From an uncultured Alphaproteobacteria bacterium (GTDB lineage: Bacteria > Pseudomonadota > Alphaproteobacteria > SP197), in assembly GCA_958295695.1 (NCBI GenBank), contig OY282363.1, positions 868,001 to 932,000 on the forward strand: a stretch of DNA of 64,000 bases, written 5' to 3'. How positions within the stretch are numbered: position 1 is the first letter of the stretch; the number at the start of each line of letters is the position of its first letter. Both the position numbers and the translations under genes were made by a program. A model generated the notes under the pieces. The model was not told where the DNA came from and made no database searches. It saw only the letters and a program-made list of their open reading frames with translations. Below are positions 8,702-16,458 of this stretch, piece by piece.

Positions 8702-9232
8702 ATGTCGGAATTTCAATCTTGTCCGCCAATAGATGCCGGAGAGCCGTTTCGGTGCTCAGGCCGGGGGCGTTTTTCCCGTTTAACATCTCTTAAGGATTGC
8801 TATGGCGTGTACATATTTCAACACAGGATCTGTGGCGTGTTATATGTTGGCGCAGGTTGGAAACAAGATTTGAAAACCAGGATATCTCAACATTATCGCC
8901 CGAAAGATAGGGGAGGGAGTTTCCGTATAAATTATTGTGGAGAAAACTGCAAGAAAAGACAAGGATGCGAACAAAATAAGAGAGCTTGCGAGAATGCGAA
9001 TACACGCTCGTTTCAAGGTTTCAAAGCGCTTCTTCGATCATCACAAATTCTAGCTTTTTCCATAGACTTAAGTATGGGTAAGACGAAGAAAAAAATCAAA
9101 ATCGTTGAATACGATTTAATTTCCCAACTGAAGCCCAAGTATAATGCGGAAATACAGCGAAAGAGGCTTGTTGGCTCCAGGTACATTGATAGAAATGTTT
9201 GCAAAATTAAGTTCCACCTTAAGGATCGGTGA
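8702..9232 (+). CDS. GIY-YIG nuclease-like protein
   Basis: 176 residues from ATG 8702, with GAGGGG 11 bases upstream. Residues 20-75 carry the family pattern: YGVYIFQ (for GIY), LYVGAGWKQDLKTRISQHY (YIG strand, helix and Arg), then DRGGSFRINYC. The middle has a Cys cluster (CGENCKKRQGCEQNKRAC) and the end a basic stretch. GIY-YIG domains cut DNA and occur in homing, repair and restriction enzymes; the exact role is unknown. The gene is clearly AT-richer than its neighbours, which points to recent acquisition. It stands alone between a repeat block and an IS630 relic. Confidence 0.7.
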   Translation: MSEFQSCPPIDAGEPFRCSGRGRFSRLTSLKDCYGVYIFQHRICGVLYVGAGWKQDLKTRISQHYRPKDRGGSFRINYCGENCKKRQGCEQNKRACENANTRSFQGFKALLRSSQILAFSIDLSMGKTKKKIKIVEYDLISQLKPKYNAEIQRKRLVGSRYIDRNVCKIKFHLKDR

Positions 9233-9368
9233 AGTAGATCAATCTTTCGTAAGTCGTATTGGAAACAATTTTCCCCTTGACCGAATTGCACTAAAACAAA
9301 AGGACGAAGGACCGGCCGGCACGAATTCAAACTGCTTTCGTTGATCGATATACGACTCATACCAGCGG

Positions 9369-10334
9369 CTATTGGTATTGACCTTTATGTTCCCAGTTGC
9401 GCATTCTAATGGCGGCGATTTTCTGGGGTGTCGAGCAGGCGGTTCCATGCGTCGCAGGCGGCAGTGCCGATGTCTTTGTCGGTGTCGAAGACGCGGTTGG
9501 AGAGCCACATCTGGCGTAAGTGCTGTCAGACGTTCTCGGTCGGGTTCAGTTCGGGCGTGTAGGGAGGCAGGCGCATGGGGCTGGCGTTGCGCGGCCAGTT
9601 CAGGACATCGGTGGTGTAGGCAGCACCGTCGAGCAAGAGGACTTGCGTGGGCGTCGGGGCAGATGGCGCCGAACAGATAGGCACTGTGGTAGCATTGGTC
9701 GCGTAATTGGCGCGGTCGTATGCCCGTGCGTGCCCACGGGCGCACCATTCCGTTTTTCTGGCCAAGGCGCATTCATCCTGCCACCAGAGCTCGATCCCGG
9801 TCCCGTCCGGCAGGGTCGCGATTCAGTCGGCAAGGCTTGCGCGAAGCCATTTTTATATGTTTCCACCGCCTCAGCGTCCTGTTTGGGATGATGTGGGCGG
9901 ACGCTCATGTGCGAAAACCCCAGCTCGTGGAGAAGTCGCGACACCGAGCGCTCATGGTATGCAACCCCGAACCGGCGTTCGATCACATCCCGCAGGCCGA
10001 CGCGCTGCCAGCGCACCACACCATCGCGCCCGACATCGGGGACGGTCTCGACAATCCGGGCCAGTTCCGACATCTGCGCCGCCGTCAACTTGCGCGGGGC
10101 GCCCGAAGCCTTGCGGTTTGCCATACCGTCGGTTCCCTCGGCGTTGAAACGGTGTATCCAGTCCCGCAAGGTCTGGCGGTCCATGCCGCCAAGCGACGCC
10201 GCTTCCGACCATGGCTTACCCTCGTAAACCGCCGCAATCGACAGAAGACGCCGCGCTTGGCTGCCATCCTTCACCGACCGGGCCGCCTGCCGCACACGGA
10301 CCGCGTCGTAATCCATCTGTAAGGCTACGGCCAT
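9369..10334 (-). pseudogene. IS630-family transposase, frameshifted
   Basis: Reads leftward from ATG 10332-10334 (MAVALQMDYDAVRVRQAARS). The N-terminal helix-turn-helix (EGKPWSEAASLGGMDRQTLRDWIHRF) and WQRVGLRDVIERRFGVAY are intact to about 9830. The frame then shifts at least twice. The DDE core survives in pieces: LLLDGAAYTTDVLNWPRN and LPPYTPELNPTENV followed by TGA (9526-9528) where Trp is usual. The tail IRMRNWEHKGQYQ lies in yet another frame, ending at 9369. TA dinucleotides lie near 9359 and 10433, but no convincing terminal inverted repeat was found. Inactive. Confidence 0.85.
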
Positions 10335-10544
10335 AGCGCAACTCCATATGCTGTGGTGCGCAACCATATGACACAGCCTACGAAGAGGGAAAACGCTCCT
10401 TCAAAAGTGGGGCAAACTAAACAGACTTTGGTATAATTCGAATTAGAAATCTATGAGTATCCTTGAATTTCTGCCGGCGATATGACACGTCTTCTTAGTC
10501 ATCCATATGAGAGAGGGCGTACGATTCCAGCTTGACGCTTATCA

Positions 10545-11804
10545 TTATGCGGCAGTCTCCCTGGAACGAACATCCCCTTCCATCAGTACATCGATCCGGT
10601 CGGCGATTTGTTGCGCGGGTTCGCAAAGCTGTCCGACGGTCCAGTCGGCGGCGTAGCCCTCGGTCACGTCGTTGGGTCGGACATGGTTGACCAGCCGCTT
10701 GGTCAGGCTCTGCGGCAGCATCAGCTCGCGCTCGGCCACTGTGATGAAACAGTTGCGGAAGCCGTGGAACCAGAACCTGGCGCCGCCGGTCCTGGTGATC
10801 CGGCCATAGAGATGGTGCGGGTCCTCGACATGGCCCGACGCGCTGGTGAGGGAGGAGAACACCCAGGCGCGGACGTTGTCCGGCAGGCCTTCGCTTTCCA
10901 CCCGGCGGCGTTCGAGGATGGCGCTCAGTTGCCGGGTGACAGGAAGCTCCAGCGGCGCCCCGGTCTTGGTCTCCTCGACCCGGAAAGTCATCGCCGCCAT
11001 GTCCACTCGCTCCCATCGCAGGGTCAGCACCTCGTCGCGGCGCATGCCGGTGTAGAGCCCGAACCACAGCGCATCCCGGATCGCCGGGTTATTGACCTCC
11101 GCCTCGATGCCGGCGCGCCAGCAGGGCAGGACCTCGGCCGGAGTGGAGATCTTGCGCCGTACCTTGCGGTGGAACTTGCCGCCGCCGGCGAGCCACAGGT
11201 CGACCGGGTTGCGCAGGCCGTCGAGATCGACGCAGGGCCGGCGATAGACCGAGCGCAGCAGGGACATCGCTCGGTTGGCCGGCGACCACCCGTGATCCTC
11301 GGTGATGCGGTTGAAGCGGGTCTCCACGTCCCGGCGGGCGATGGCGTCGAGCGGGCGGGAGAGCCAGTCGCCGAGATAGCGCTTGGCCTCGTAGCGGTAG
11401 AGCCCGTTCGTGCGCCTGGACCGGTTCGGATTGACCGCCATGTAGTCCTCGAAGGCGTCCCCGAGCGTCGGCATGGCGCGCGCCTCCGCCCGGTTCCCGG
11501 CCGGGTCGTCGCCGTCGGCGACCTTGCCGAGGACCTTCCGAGCCAGACGCCGCGCCTGATCAGGGGCGATCTTGCCGTGGCGGCCGAGGACGACACGCTT
11601 GTTGGGGGCCTTTCTGCCGCCCTCCCCGGCGCGGTAGTTGACGATGAAGGACTTGACGCCGGAGGGCTGGATGCGGACGCCGAAGCCGGTGAGCTTGTCG
11701 TCCCATGCGATCCAGGGCGTGCCGGCGGGTTCGAGGGTATCGACGGCGCGCTTGGTGAGGGTCAGCCTGGTTTTCGCGACGCGTTTGGCGGTGTGGGTTT
11801 CCAT
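10545..11804 (-). CDS. Tyrosine integrase of element A
   Basis: 419 residues from ATG 11802-11804; an in-frame ATG at 11832-11834 would add ten. The N-terminal DUF4102-type arm-binding domain contains AWDDKLTGFGVRIQPSG and VVLGRHGKIAPDQARR. A core-binding domain follows (residues 112-210). The catalytic domain has Arg255 (TGMRRDEV), His347/Arg350 (FHGFRNCF) and Tyr384 (EGYAADW), a complete R-H-R-Y set. It would catalyse site-specific integration and excision. It reads away from the tRNA fragment at 11996-12040, the standard layout of tRNA-integrated islands. About 190 bp separates start and attachment site, and that gap holds GCGCA repeats. Confidence 0.93.
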   Translation of the reverse strand: METHTAKRVAKTRLTLTKRAVDTLEPAGTPWIAWDDKLTGFGVRIQPSGVKSFIVNYRAGEGGRKAPNKRVVLGRHGKIAPDQARRLARKVLGKVADGDDPAGNRAEARAMPTLGDAFEDYMAVNPNRSRRTNGLYRYEAKRYLGDWLSRPLDAIARRDVETRFNRITEDHGWSPANRAMSLLRSVYRRPCVDLDGLRNPVDLWLAGGGKFHRKVRRKISTPAEVLPCWRAGIEAEVNNPAIRDALWFGLYTGMRRDEVLTLRWERVDMAAMTFRVEETKTGAPLELPVTRQLSAILERRRVESEGLPDNVRAWVFSSLTSASGHVEDPHHLYGRITRTGGARFWFHGFRNCFITVAERELMLPQSLTKRLVNHVRPNDVTEGYAADWTVGQLCEPAQQIADRIDVLMEGDVRSRETAA

Positions 11805-11870
11805 GCGGGGAACGTGGCCTGCTTGACGACTCATGTCAACACACGTATCAACACGAGAAATCGATATGGA

Positions 11871-11885
11871 GCGCATTGCAGCGCA
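11871..11885. repeat. GCGCA-N5-GCGCA site next to integrase A
   Basis: GCGCATTGCAGCGCA, 67 bp upstream of the integrase start. The longer context (GCGCAGGTGCGGCAGG) matches 47368-47382 beside the other integrase (GCGCAGGTGAGGCAGG). Likely an arm-type or accessory recombination site. Confidence 0.55.
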
Positions 11886-11955
11886 GGTGCGGCAGGGTTG
11901 GATATAATGGTGTCCGTCATAGTGCATTGATATTATGGCATATATGACGTTTACA

Positions 11956-11980
11956 GCGCAGTCATGCGCACTGGAGCGCA
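11956..11980. repeat. Triple GCGCA at 10-bp spacing
   Basis: GCGCA at 11956-11960, 11966-11970 and 11976-11980, exactly one helical turn apart; the last pair fits GCGCA-N4-A-GCGCA. It ends 16 bp before the attachment repeat. Confidence 0.55.
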
Positions 11981-11995
11981 AACATACACGCGAGA

Positions 11996-12040
11996 CTCAT
12001 AACCTGAAGGTCGCAGGTTCGAATCCTGCCCCCGCAACCA
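11996..12040 (+). other. att: Attachment site: 3' half of a CAU-anticodon tRNA gene
   Basis: Starts in the anticodon loop (CTCATAA), then the 3' anticodon stem, variable loop, T-arm GCAGG-TTCGAAT-CCTGC, acceptor 3' strand CCCCGCA, discriminator A and CCA. The 5' half is missing, so it is not a tRNA gene but the part of the target regenerated on integration. The first 40 bp are identical to 47410-47449; the remainder differs at one base. Confidence 0.9.
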
Positions 12041-12044
12041 TTGC

Positions 12045-12080
12045 AAGCCCCTGGAAACATTGTCGTTTCCGGGGGTTTTC
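12045..12080 (+). terminator. Hairpin terminator after the tRNA fragment
   Basis: Stem AAGCCCCTGGAAAC (12045-12058) pairs with GTTTCCGGGGGTTTT (12065-12079) around a 6-base loop. The end is T-rich. It is placed like a tRNA terminator. Confidence 0.65.
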
Positions 12081-12110
12081 GATTCCTGTCCCGTGAACCT
12101 GTTCCTGGCG

Positions 12111-12130
12111 CCGTAAGCATACCGTAAGCG
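12111..12130. repeat. 20-bp arm repeat, left end of element B
   Basis: CCGTAAGCATACCGTAAGCG, itself two CCGTAAGC units. It is repeated exactly at 47226-47245 near the other end of element B, just upstream of integrase B. Paired repeats inside both ends of an element are typical integrase or excisionase binding sites. Confidence 0.65.
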
Positions 12131-12147
12131 GATTCAATTCAACTCCG

Positions 12148-12162
12148 GCGCATGTCAGCGCG
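12148..12162. repeat. Variant GCGCA-N5-GCGC site right of attachment site 1
   Basis: GCGCATGTCAGCGCG matches the 15-bp motif at all fixed positions but the last. TTCAATTC and CTCC stand just left, as at 47543-47573. Confidence 0.5.
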
Positions 12163-12455
12163 GTTTCGGCACCCATATCTCATACAACTTCGGGCCATTG
12201 GCGTCGTCGAAAGCGCCACCCCTCCCCTCGACCTCTCCCGCTTCTCTCTGGACGCTACCGCCTTGCGTCGCCAGGAGTCGGAGCCGGGCCGGGGGTCCGG
12301 GCGAAGGCTGGACGCCGAGGGGCGTTCGGGCCGCGCCTTCCCTCGCTTCCGCAATCCCGCCCGGAGCCCGTCATGCCCGACCCCGACACCATCTCCGCCG
12401 ACTACTCGCTGCGCCCCGGCGAACTCGCCGACACCCTCGCGCTTCTGGTCGAAGC
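12148..12455. repeat. Partner of the inverted block at 8174-8545
   Basis: Plus-strand copy of the block: TTTCGGCACCCATATCTCAT, CGCTTCTCTCTGGACG, then the leader and first codons of a MoxR-type gene. Homology ends soon after codon 25. This leaves 12163-12372 without a gene of its own. Confidence 0.6.
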
Positions 12456-12621
12456 GCGCCAGCCGGCCATCGTCTGGGGGCCGCCCGGATGCGCCAAGTC
12501 CCAGATCGCCCGACAGGTCGCCGCCGACGCGGCGCGCAACCGGACTCGAGGACGCCGGGCGCCGAAAATTTCCGGCCAGGGGGCTTCGCCCCCTGGACCC
12601 CACCCGGAGGTAAAGAAGTAA
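12373..12621 (+). pseudogene. MoxR-type AAA ATPase, N-terminal fragment
   Basis: 82 codons from ATG 12373. Residues 1-55 run ADYSLRPGELADTLALLVEA and IVWGPPGCAKSQIARQVAAD, where GPPGCAKS is a Walker A motif. The frame then enters an unrelated tail (GQGASPPGPHPEVKK) that spans a GC-rich hairpin, and stops. The Walker B, sensor and lid regions of a roughly 300-residue MoxR ATPase are missing, so it cannot be an active chaperone. Confidence 0.75.
12576..12596. repeat. Perfect 9-bp hairpin
   Basis: CCAGGGGGC-TTC-GCCCCCTGG. It has no T tract. It lies at the end of the truncated ATPase frame, about 50 bp from the stop of the convergent FGE gene, so it may act as a bidirectional block or be a dispersed palindrome. 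Confidence 0.45.
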
Positions 12622-12643
12622 AGAACCACGAGACAAGCTCGCG

Positions 12644-13834
12644 CTACCGCGCAAGCGTCCGGGCAACACGGAAGCCGAAGCTGTAGCCCCGGAGCCCGGC
12701 ATCGACCCCGAGGCGCCTCGCCGATCGGAGGAACCACGGATAGCTGCCCCAAGAACCGCCACGCATGACCCGCCGTCCGCAATCCCCGCTCTCCCAAGCG
12801 CTCCCGTCAGACGGCGCCCCCGCGTAACTCCAGTTCCAGCAGTCCTCCACCCACTCCGACACGTTCCCGTGCATGTTGTGCAACCCGAAATCGTTCCCCC
12901 CGAAACTACCCACAGGCACCGTCTGCCTCCGGTATACCCACTTGACCCCGCCGACGGAGTTCCCGTTATAGTTCGCCATAGATTTCGAGGACCGGACAAG
13001 GGAAGGCATTTGCACGATCATCCTGACCCCGCCGGCGGGGTCGCCGTTATAGTTCGCCTGATCCGTCGAAATCGTCCCCCCAGTGTGAAACGGACCCGTC
13101 GTCCCCGCCCGCACCGCGTACTCCCACTCCGACTCCGACAACAAACGATACTCCTTCCCCGTCTTCCGACTCAGCCAATCCACATAACCCTTCGCATCGT
13201 CCCAACTCACCTCGATCACCGGACGCTTGCCGCGGCCCCAGCCCCTATCCGACGGACGGTAACCGCCGCAACCTCCGTCCGACACGCACGCGTCCCATTC
13301 CGCAAACGTCACCTCGTATTTCCCAACCGCAAACGCATACCCGATCCTCACCCGCCGCACCGGTCCCTCGTTGTCCAAGCGATACTTCTCCGACGACGGA
13401 GAGCCCATCCGAAAACTCCCCGAAGGCAACACAACCATCTCCGGGCAGACATCGCAGTCACGGAATACCGAACCCGGTCCCGGACGCCAGGATCGCGCGC
13501 GATCCTGCGCGGCGGCGATCTGCTGCGGCGTCATCCGCGCCGACAGCGCGTTCCGCTCCTTCGCGGCTTCCGCGTCGCCGCGGCTCGCCGCGAGATTGAG
13601 CCACATGTGCGCCAGAACGTAATCCTGAGGCGCGCCGACGCCCTTCAGAAACAGTCGCCCCAGCGCGAGCATCGCCCGCCGGTCGCCAGACGACGCGGCG
13701 GCTCGCCATTCCGACAGCGCTTCCGCCGGACGCCCTGCCTCAAGCGCATTCTTCCCGGCCTCGTAATCCGCCCGCGCAGCCCCGCCGACCGCCAGCAGAC
13801 CGACCGCCGCCAGCCCCGCAACATAACGCAGCAT
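12644..13834 (-). CDS. Secreted Sel1-repeat / FGE-sulfatase-domain protein
   Basis: 396 residues from ATG 13832-13834, with AAGGAGGG 5 bases upstream. A signal peptide (residues 1-22, ending GGAARA) is followed by Sel1-type repeats (EALSEWRAAASSGDRRAMLA, LAHMWLNLAASRGDAEAAKE). The FGE/SUMF1 domain runs from residue 125 (FRDCDVCPEMVVLPSGSFRMG) through YRLLSESEWEYAVRAG and FGLHNMHGNVSEWVEDCW to RGGSWGSYPWFLRSARR and FGFRVARTL. Such domains outside true formylglycine enzymes are often non-catalytic C-type-lectin-like folds. A 26-codon imperfect duplication (ANYNGDPAGGV / ANYNGNSVGGV) sits near residue 270. It resembles the C-terminal half of 57067-58356. Envelope location is inferred. Confidence 0.88.
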   Translation of the reverse strand: MLRYVAGLAAVGLLAVGGAARADYEAGKNALEAGRPAEALSEWRAAASSGDRRAMLALGRLFLKGVGAPQDYVLAHMWLNLAASRGDAEAAKERNALSARMTPQQIAAAQDRARSWRPGPGSVFRDCDVCPEMVVLPSGSFRMGSPSSEKYRLDNEGPVRRVRIGYAFAVGKYEVTFAEWDACVSDGGCGGYRPSDRGWGRGKRPVIEVSWDDAKGYVDWLSRKTGKEYRLLSESEWEYAVRAGTTGPFHTGGTISTDQANYNGDPAGGVRMIVQMPSLVRSSKSMANYNGNSVGGVKWVYRRQTVPVGSFGGNDFGLHNMHGNVSEWVEDCWNWSYAGAPSDGSAWESGDCGRRVMRGGSWGSYPWFLRSARRLGVDAGLRGYSFGFRVARTLAR

Positions 13835-14080
13835 CACGTTCCCTCCTTCGCGATATCGCCCCTATCATAACCGCGGCTTGCACGCCCGCAAGCTCGCCGT
13901 CCGCTCGCCCTTCCCGAAACGATTGCGGCCGGCGAAGGGAATCCCGCAAGCGATGGCGCCGGGCCGCTGAACAGCCGGCGGCCCGGCATGCGGCTCGAAA
14001 TCGCCGCCCGCCGCCGACTCTTCCACGTCCGGGCCCGCCTTCAGCGCCGGACGCGCCGGGGAAACACCCGGAAGGTGCCA

Positions 14081-14482
14081 ATGACAGAACCGCCCCGTCC
14101 GATCTCGTCAGCAGGCTCGCACGCTGCCCGCTCCGCCGCGCTGGAGGCCGGGCGCTCCCCGCGCAAGAACGCCGCCAGCCGCAAGCGCTACGCCAGGCGG
14201 CGGGCACGGGGCCTCTGCACCGACTGCGGACAACCTTCGCAGGGGGCGGCAAGGTGCGAACCCTGCGCGCGCCGATCCCACGAACGCTCGGACCACTTCC
14301 GCGGCATCCCTCTCTGGCCGGCCCGGTACACCGTCATCGAGATCGCGACCGGCGAGGACCACGGGACGTTCGAGAGCCTGGCCGAGGTCGCCGCCTGCCT
14401 CGCCTTCGCCAGGCTGTCCTTCGATCGGGTCGAGGTGCTCGGCGACGTCTCGCCGATGGCCACCTTCACCGCATACGAGTGA
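14081..14482 (+). CDS. Truncated zinc-ribbon protein (copy of the 3' end of 40175-41179)
   Basis: 133 residues from ATG 14081, with GGAAGG close upstream. After about 17 unrelated residues it follows the C-terminal part of the 334-aa protein almost exactly: AALEAGR, one CTDCGQ...CEPC zinc-ribbon, then HFRGIPLWPARYTVIEIATG to the end (FTAYE). The four upstream zinc-ribbons of the parent are missing. It may be expressed as a short protein or be a dead fragment. It starts an inverted partial copy of the ssb module (14081-15066) that also carries the 56-aa gene and the first ssb codons. Confidence 0.6.
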   Translation: MTEPPRPISSAGSHAARSAALEAGRSPRKNAASRKRYARRRARGLCTDCGQPSQGAARCEPCARRSHERSDHFRGIPLWPARYTVIEIATGEDHGTFESLAEVAACLAFARLSFDRVEVLGDVSPMATFTAYE

Positions 14483-14768
14483 CCCCCCGCGCCGGGGCGT
14501 CCCAAACCCGCCACGGCCGCACGGCAAGTCCCATGGAGAGCCACGCGGGTTGCCCGCCTTGCCCGGCGCGACCGGAAGAACCCCACCCCGATCTCGGGAC
14601 CGGTCCGGCGCCGGGTAGTCGCCTCGGCCCGTCCGGCGTGCCCGGTCGGCGCGGTTCCCGGGCCGGAAAGACGAGGAGTGGAAAGCCTGGAAGGGACGAG
14701 CGTTCCGAGGTCGGGAGGGAGACTCCCACCCGGCGGCGTTCCCGACCCCTCCATCACGGGAGCTTTCC
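14483..14768 (+). repeat. Module leader, inverted copy
   Basis: Non-coding stretch between the zinc-ribbon and 56-aa genes. It matches the reverse complement of 39957-40174, with extra sequence around 14575-14650, and also the 3790-4000 region. No gene is seen. Confidence 0.5.
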
Positions 14769-14939
14769 ATGTTCCACGACCTCTTCGAGACACCGACCGC
14801 CGTCCGCCTCGCCGACGGCAACGACGACGACTTCCAACCGTCCTTCGCCAGCGACCGGCTGCTGGCCGAGATCGGACTGCCGGTCCGGGCGATCCGCGAA
14901 CTCCGGGGCCTCTCTCCCGGCGCCGGCGCGGACGGATGA
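14769..14939 (+). CDS. 56-aa acidic protein, copy 3
   Basis: 56 residues, with GGGAGC just upstream of ATG 14769. It starts MFHDLFETPTAVRLADGN and is otherwise the same as the copies at 3619-3789 and 39786-39956. Its usual downstream partner, ssb, is cut off after seven codons here, so this copy is probably non-functional baggage of the duplication even though its frame is intact. Confidence 0.55.
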   Translation: MFHDLFETPTAVRLADGNDDDFQPSFASDRLLAEIGLPVRAIRELRGLSPGAGADG

Positions 14940-15045
14940 CGAGAGGGAAAGGGAAGGTTCGAGAAGGTGAACGGAGAAGGGATCGAGAGAGACCTGCCCC
15001 GTTCGCCAACCCAACGTCAGCAACCAGGACCACAAGGAGATCGTC

Positions 15046-15066
15046 ATGTCCTTCGGATTGAACCGC
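15046..15066 (+). pseudogene. ssb, first seven codons
   Basis: ATG 15046 with AAGGAGATCGTC upstream, then MSFGLNR as in the ssb at 3057-3512. Homology stops at about 15066 and the sequence becomes unrelated and AT-richer. This marks a sharp recombination breakpoint. Confidence 0.8.
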
Positions 15067-15267
15067 AAAGGCTTGAATGCGTCTCCACGAAATAGACAAC
15101 TTATTGGGAATAAAGGATATTTAGATGTCCTCGTTCTTCCCGTGGTTTCGGGCGGATCACAGAATCAACACTGTGCCAACACGGCATCCACTGACGCCTC
15201 ATGTGGCCAATTCGGTAACCGGACAGACATTCCCGCGCCCCAGCCGGCGGCCCTGCGGATGCATCCG

Positions 15268-15957
15268 TCACCTGCGCTCACCAGAGGGCCGGCTCGTTCG
15301 CCGCCCGAGACCGGAAGCCTCGGCAGCAGTCTGGTTTCCAGATCGCATCCGCTGGGTATCTCGGGTGTAACCGCAAACGGGCCAGTTCGAGCACCCCAGG
15401 AACGGGCCGTGTCTGCTGTTCTTGGGTTGCAGCCAGCCGTCGCATCTGGGACAGCCTTCAATGGTCTGACCGCAGTCGCGGCAACGGAAGGTTTCCTCTG
15501 CCTTGACCGGCAGTCCCTTGCCGCAAGCGGGACAGGCGGGTCGTCTGTGGTCGCAATATGGCCAATTCGAGCAGCCGTAGAAGGTGCTTCCGTTCCGGGC
15601 GTTTTCGCGCCGCTCCAAGCGCCCTTTGACACACCTTGGGCAGGGTACGTCGCTTTCCGGCAACCGCCCGAAGACAGTGACGTCGTACCCGTCATCGATC
15701 AATTCCAGAACGAAGGGAGAAGGCGGATCGCTATCCGCAAGCAGGAAGACACGGCGCTTGGCGCGAGTGATGGCGACGTAGAACAAGCGGCGCTCCTCGG
15801 CGTTCGGATGCCCTTCGGGTGACGCAAGAACCAGATCGAGGAGCGGATCGTCGGCGACCGTCGAGGGCAGTATAGCCTTCGCGTCAACGAGCAATGGCGT
15901 ATCTGTTTCGTCTGGCGCGACGGCGGCGCATGGGAGGTGGAAATTGTCGACTACCAT
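15268..15957 (-). pseudogene. UvrD-like helicase, C-terminal fragment with zinc fingers
   Basis: About 230 codons. It begins in the motor domain just before helicase motif VI (EERRLFYVAITRAKRRVFLL) and then has FVLELIDDGYDVTVFG. The tail has cysteine-rich topoisomerase-type fingers: CPRCVKGRLERRENARNG...GCSNWPYCDH, CPACGKG...CRDCGQ, CPRCDGWLQPK...GCSNWPVCGY. Superfamily 1 helicases of this type are several times longer; the ATP-binding part is missing, and the left side runs into the inverted ssb fragment. Almost certainly inactive. Confidence 0.8.
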
Positions 15958-15975
15958 TGAGGAGATGAGGCAATC

Positions 15976-16309
15976 ATGACCATCGAACGCGAAGACGTGG
16001 ACCGGCGGAAGGTCGACTTCTCGGACGTGGCTTCGGGGCGGCGGCTACCGCCGGTGCATCCCGGCGAGGTTCTGCGCGACGAGTTCCTGGAGCCGATGGA
16101 GCTCAGCGTGTACCGGCTTGCCCGTGAGCTCAAGGTTCCGCGCCCGCGGCTGACGCGCCGTCACGACCGATACCGCGCTGCGGCTGGGGCGCTATTTCGG
16201 GACGACGCCGGAGTTCAGGATCAACCTTCAGACCCGTCACGATCTGGATGTCGCCGAGCGCACGGCGCGCCGCCGGATCGAGCGGGAAGTCGCGCCACGC
16301 GCCGCGTGA
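15976..16309 (+). pseudogene. higA: HigA-family antitoxin, frameshifted
   Basis: From ATG 15976 the first frame gives RRLPPVHPGEVLRDEFLEPM and ELSVYRLARELKVPRPRLT, the HigA helix-turn-helix start. About ten codons that normally follow are missing and the rest is in another frame: DTALRLGRYFGTTPEFRINL, QTRHDLDVAERTARRRIERE, ending APRAA and TGA 16307-16309. No HigB toxin gene is next to it. A decayed module. Confidence 0.8.
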
Positions 16310-16458
16310 CGGTTCCGCCACGGACGGGAAGCTACTATGTATGAGGATCATCGAGCGGCTTGCGGCGGGAAAGGTCGGGACTGGACCGATCATGGTTGGC
16401 CGGCTGGCGGGGGCGTAGAACGGGTCCGGTCTTGGCGACGTCTCGGGGAGCGTAGGGC

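Noticed and set aside
7899..9528. TGA read as tryptophan
   Set aside because: Both the IS1595 relic (7899-7901) and the IS630 relic (9526-9528) have TGA where Trp is usual. Both genes are decayed in other ways, and intact genes here use TGA as a normal stop.
9359..10434. Precise ends of the IS630 copy
   Set aside because: TA dinucleotides and a short ATACCA match are at plausible positions, but the inverted repeat is too weak to define the element.
11996..12040. Intact tRNA gene
   Set aside because: Only the 3' half is present here and at 47410-47454; the sequence to the left cannot form the D-arm or the 5' acceptor strand.
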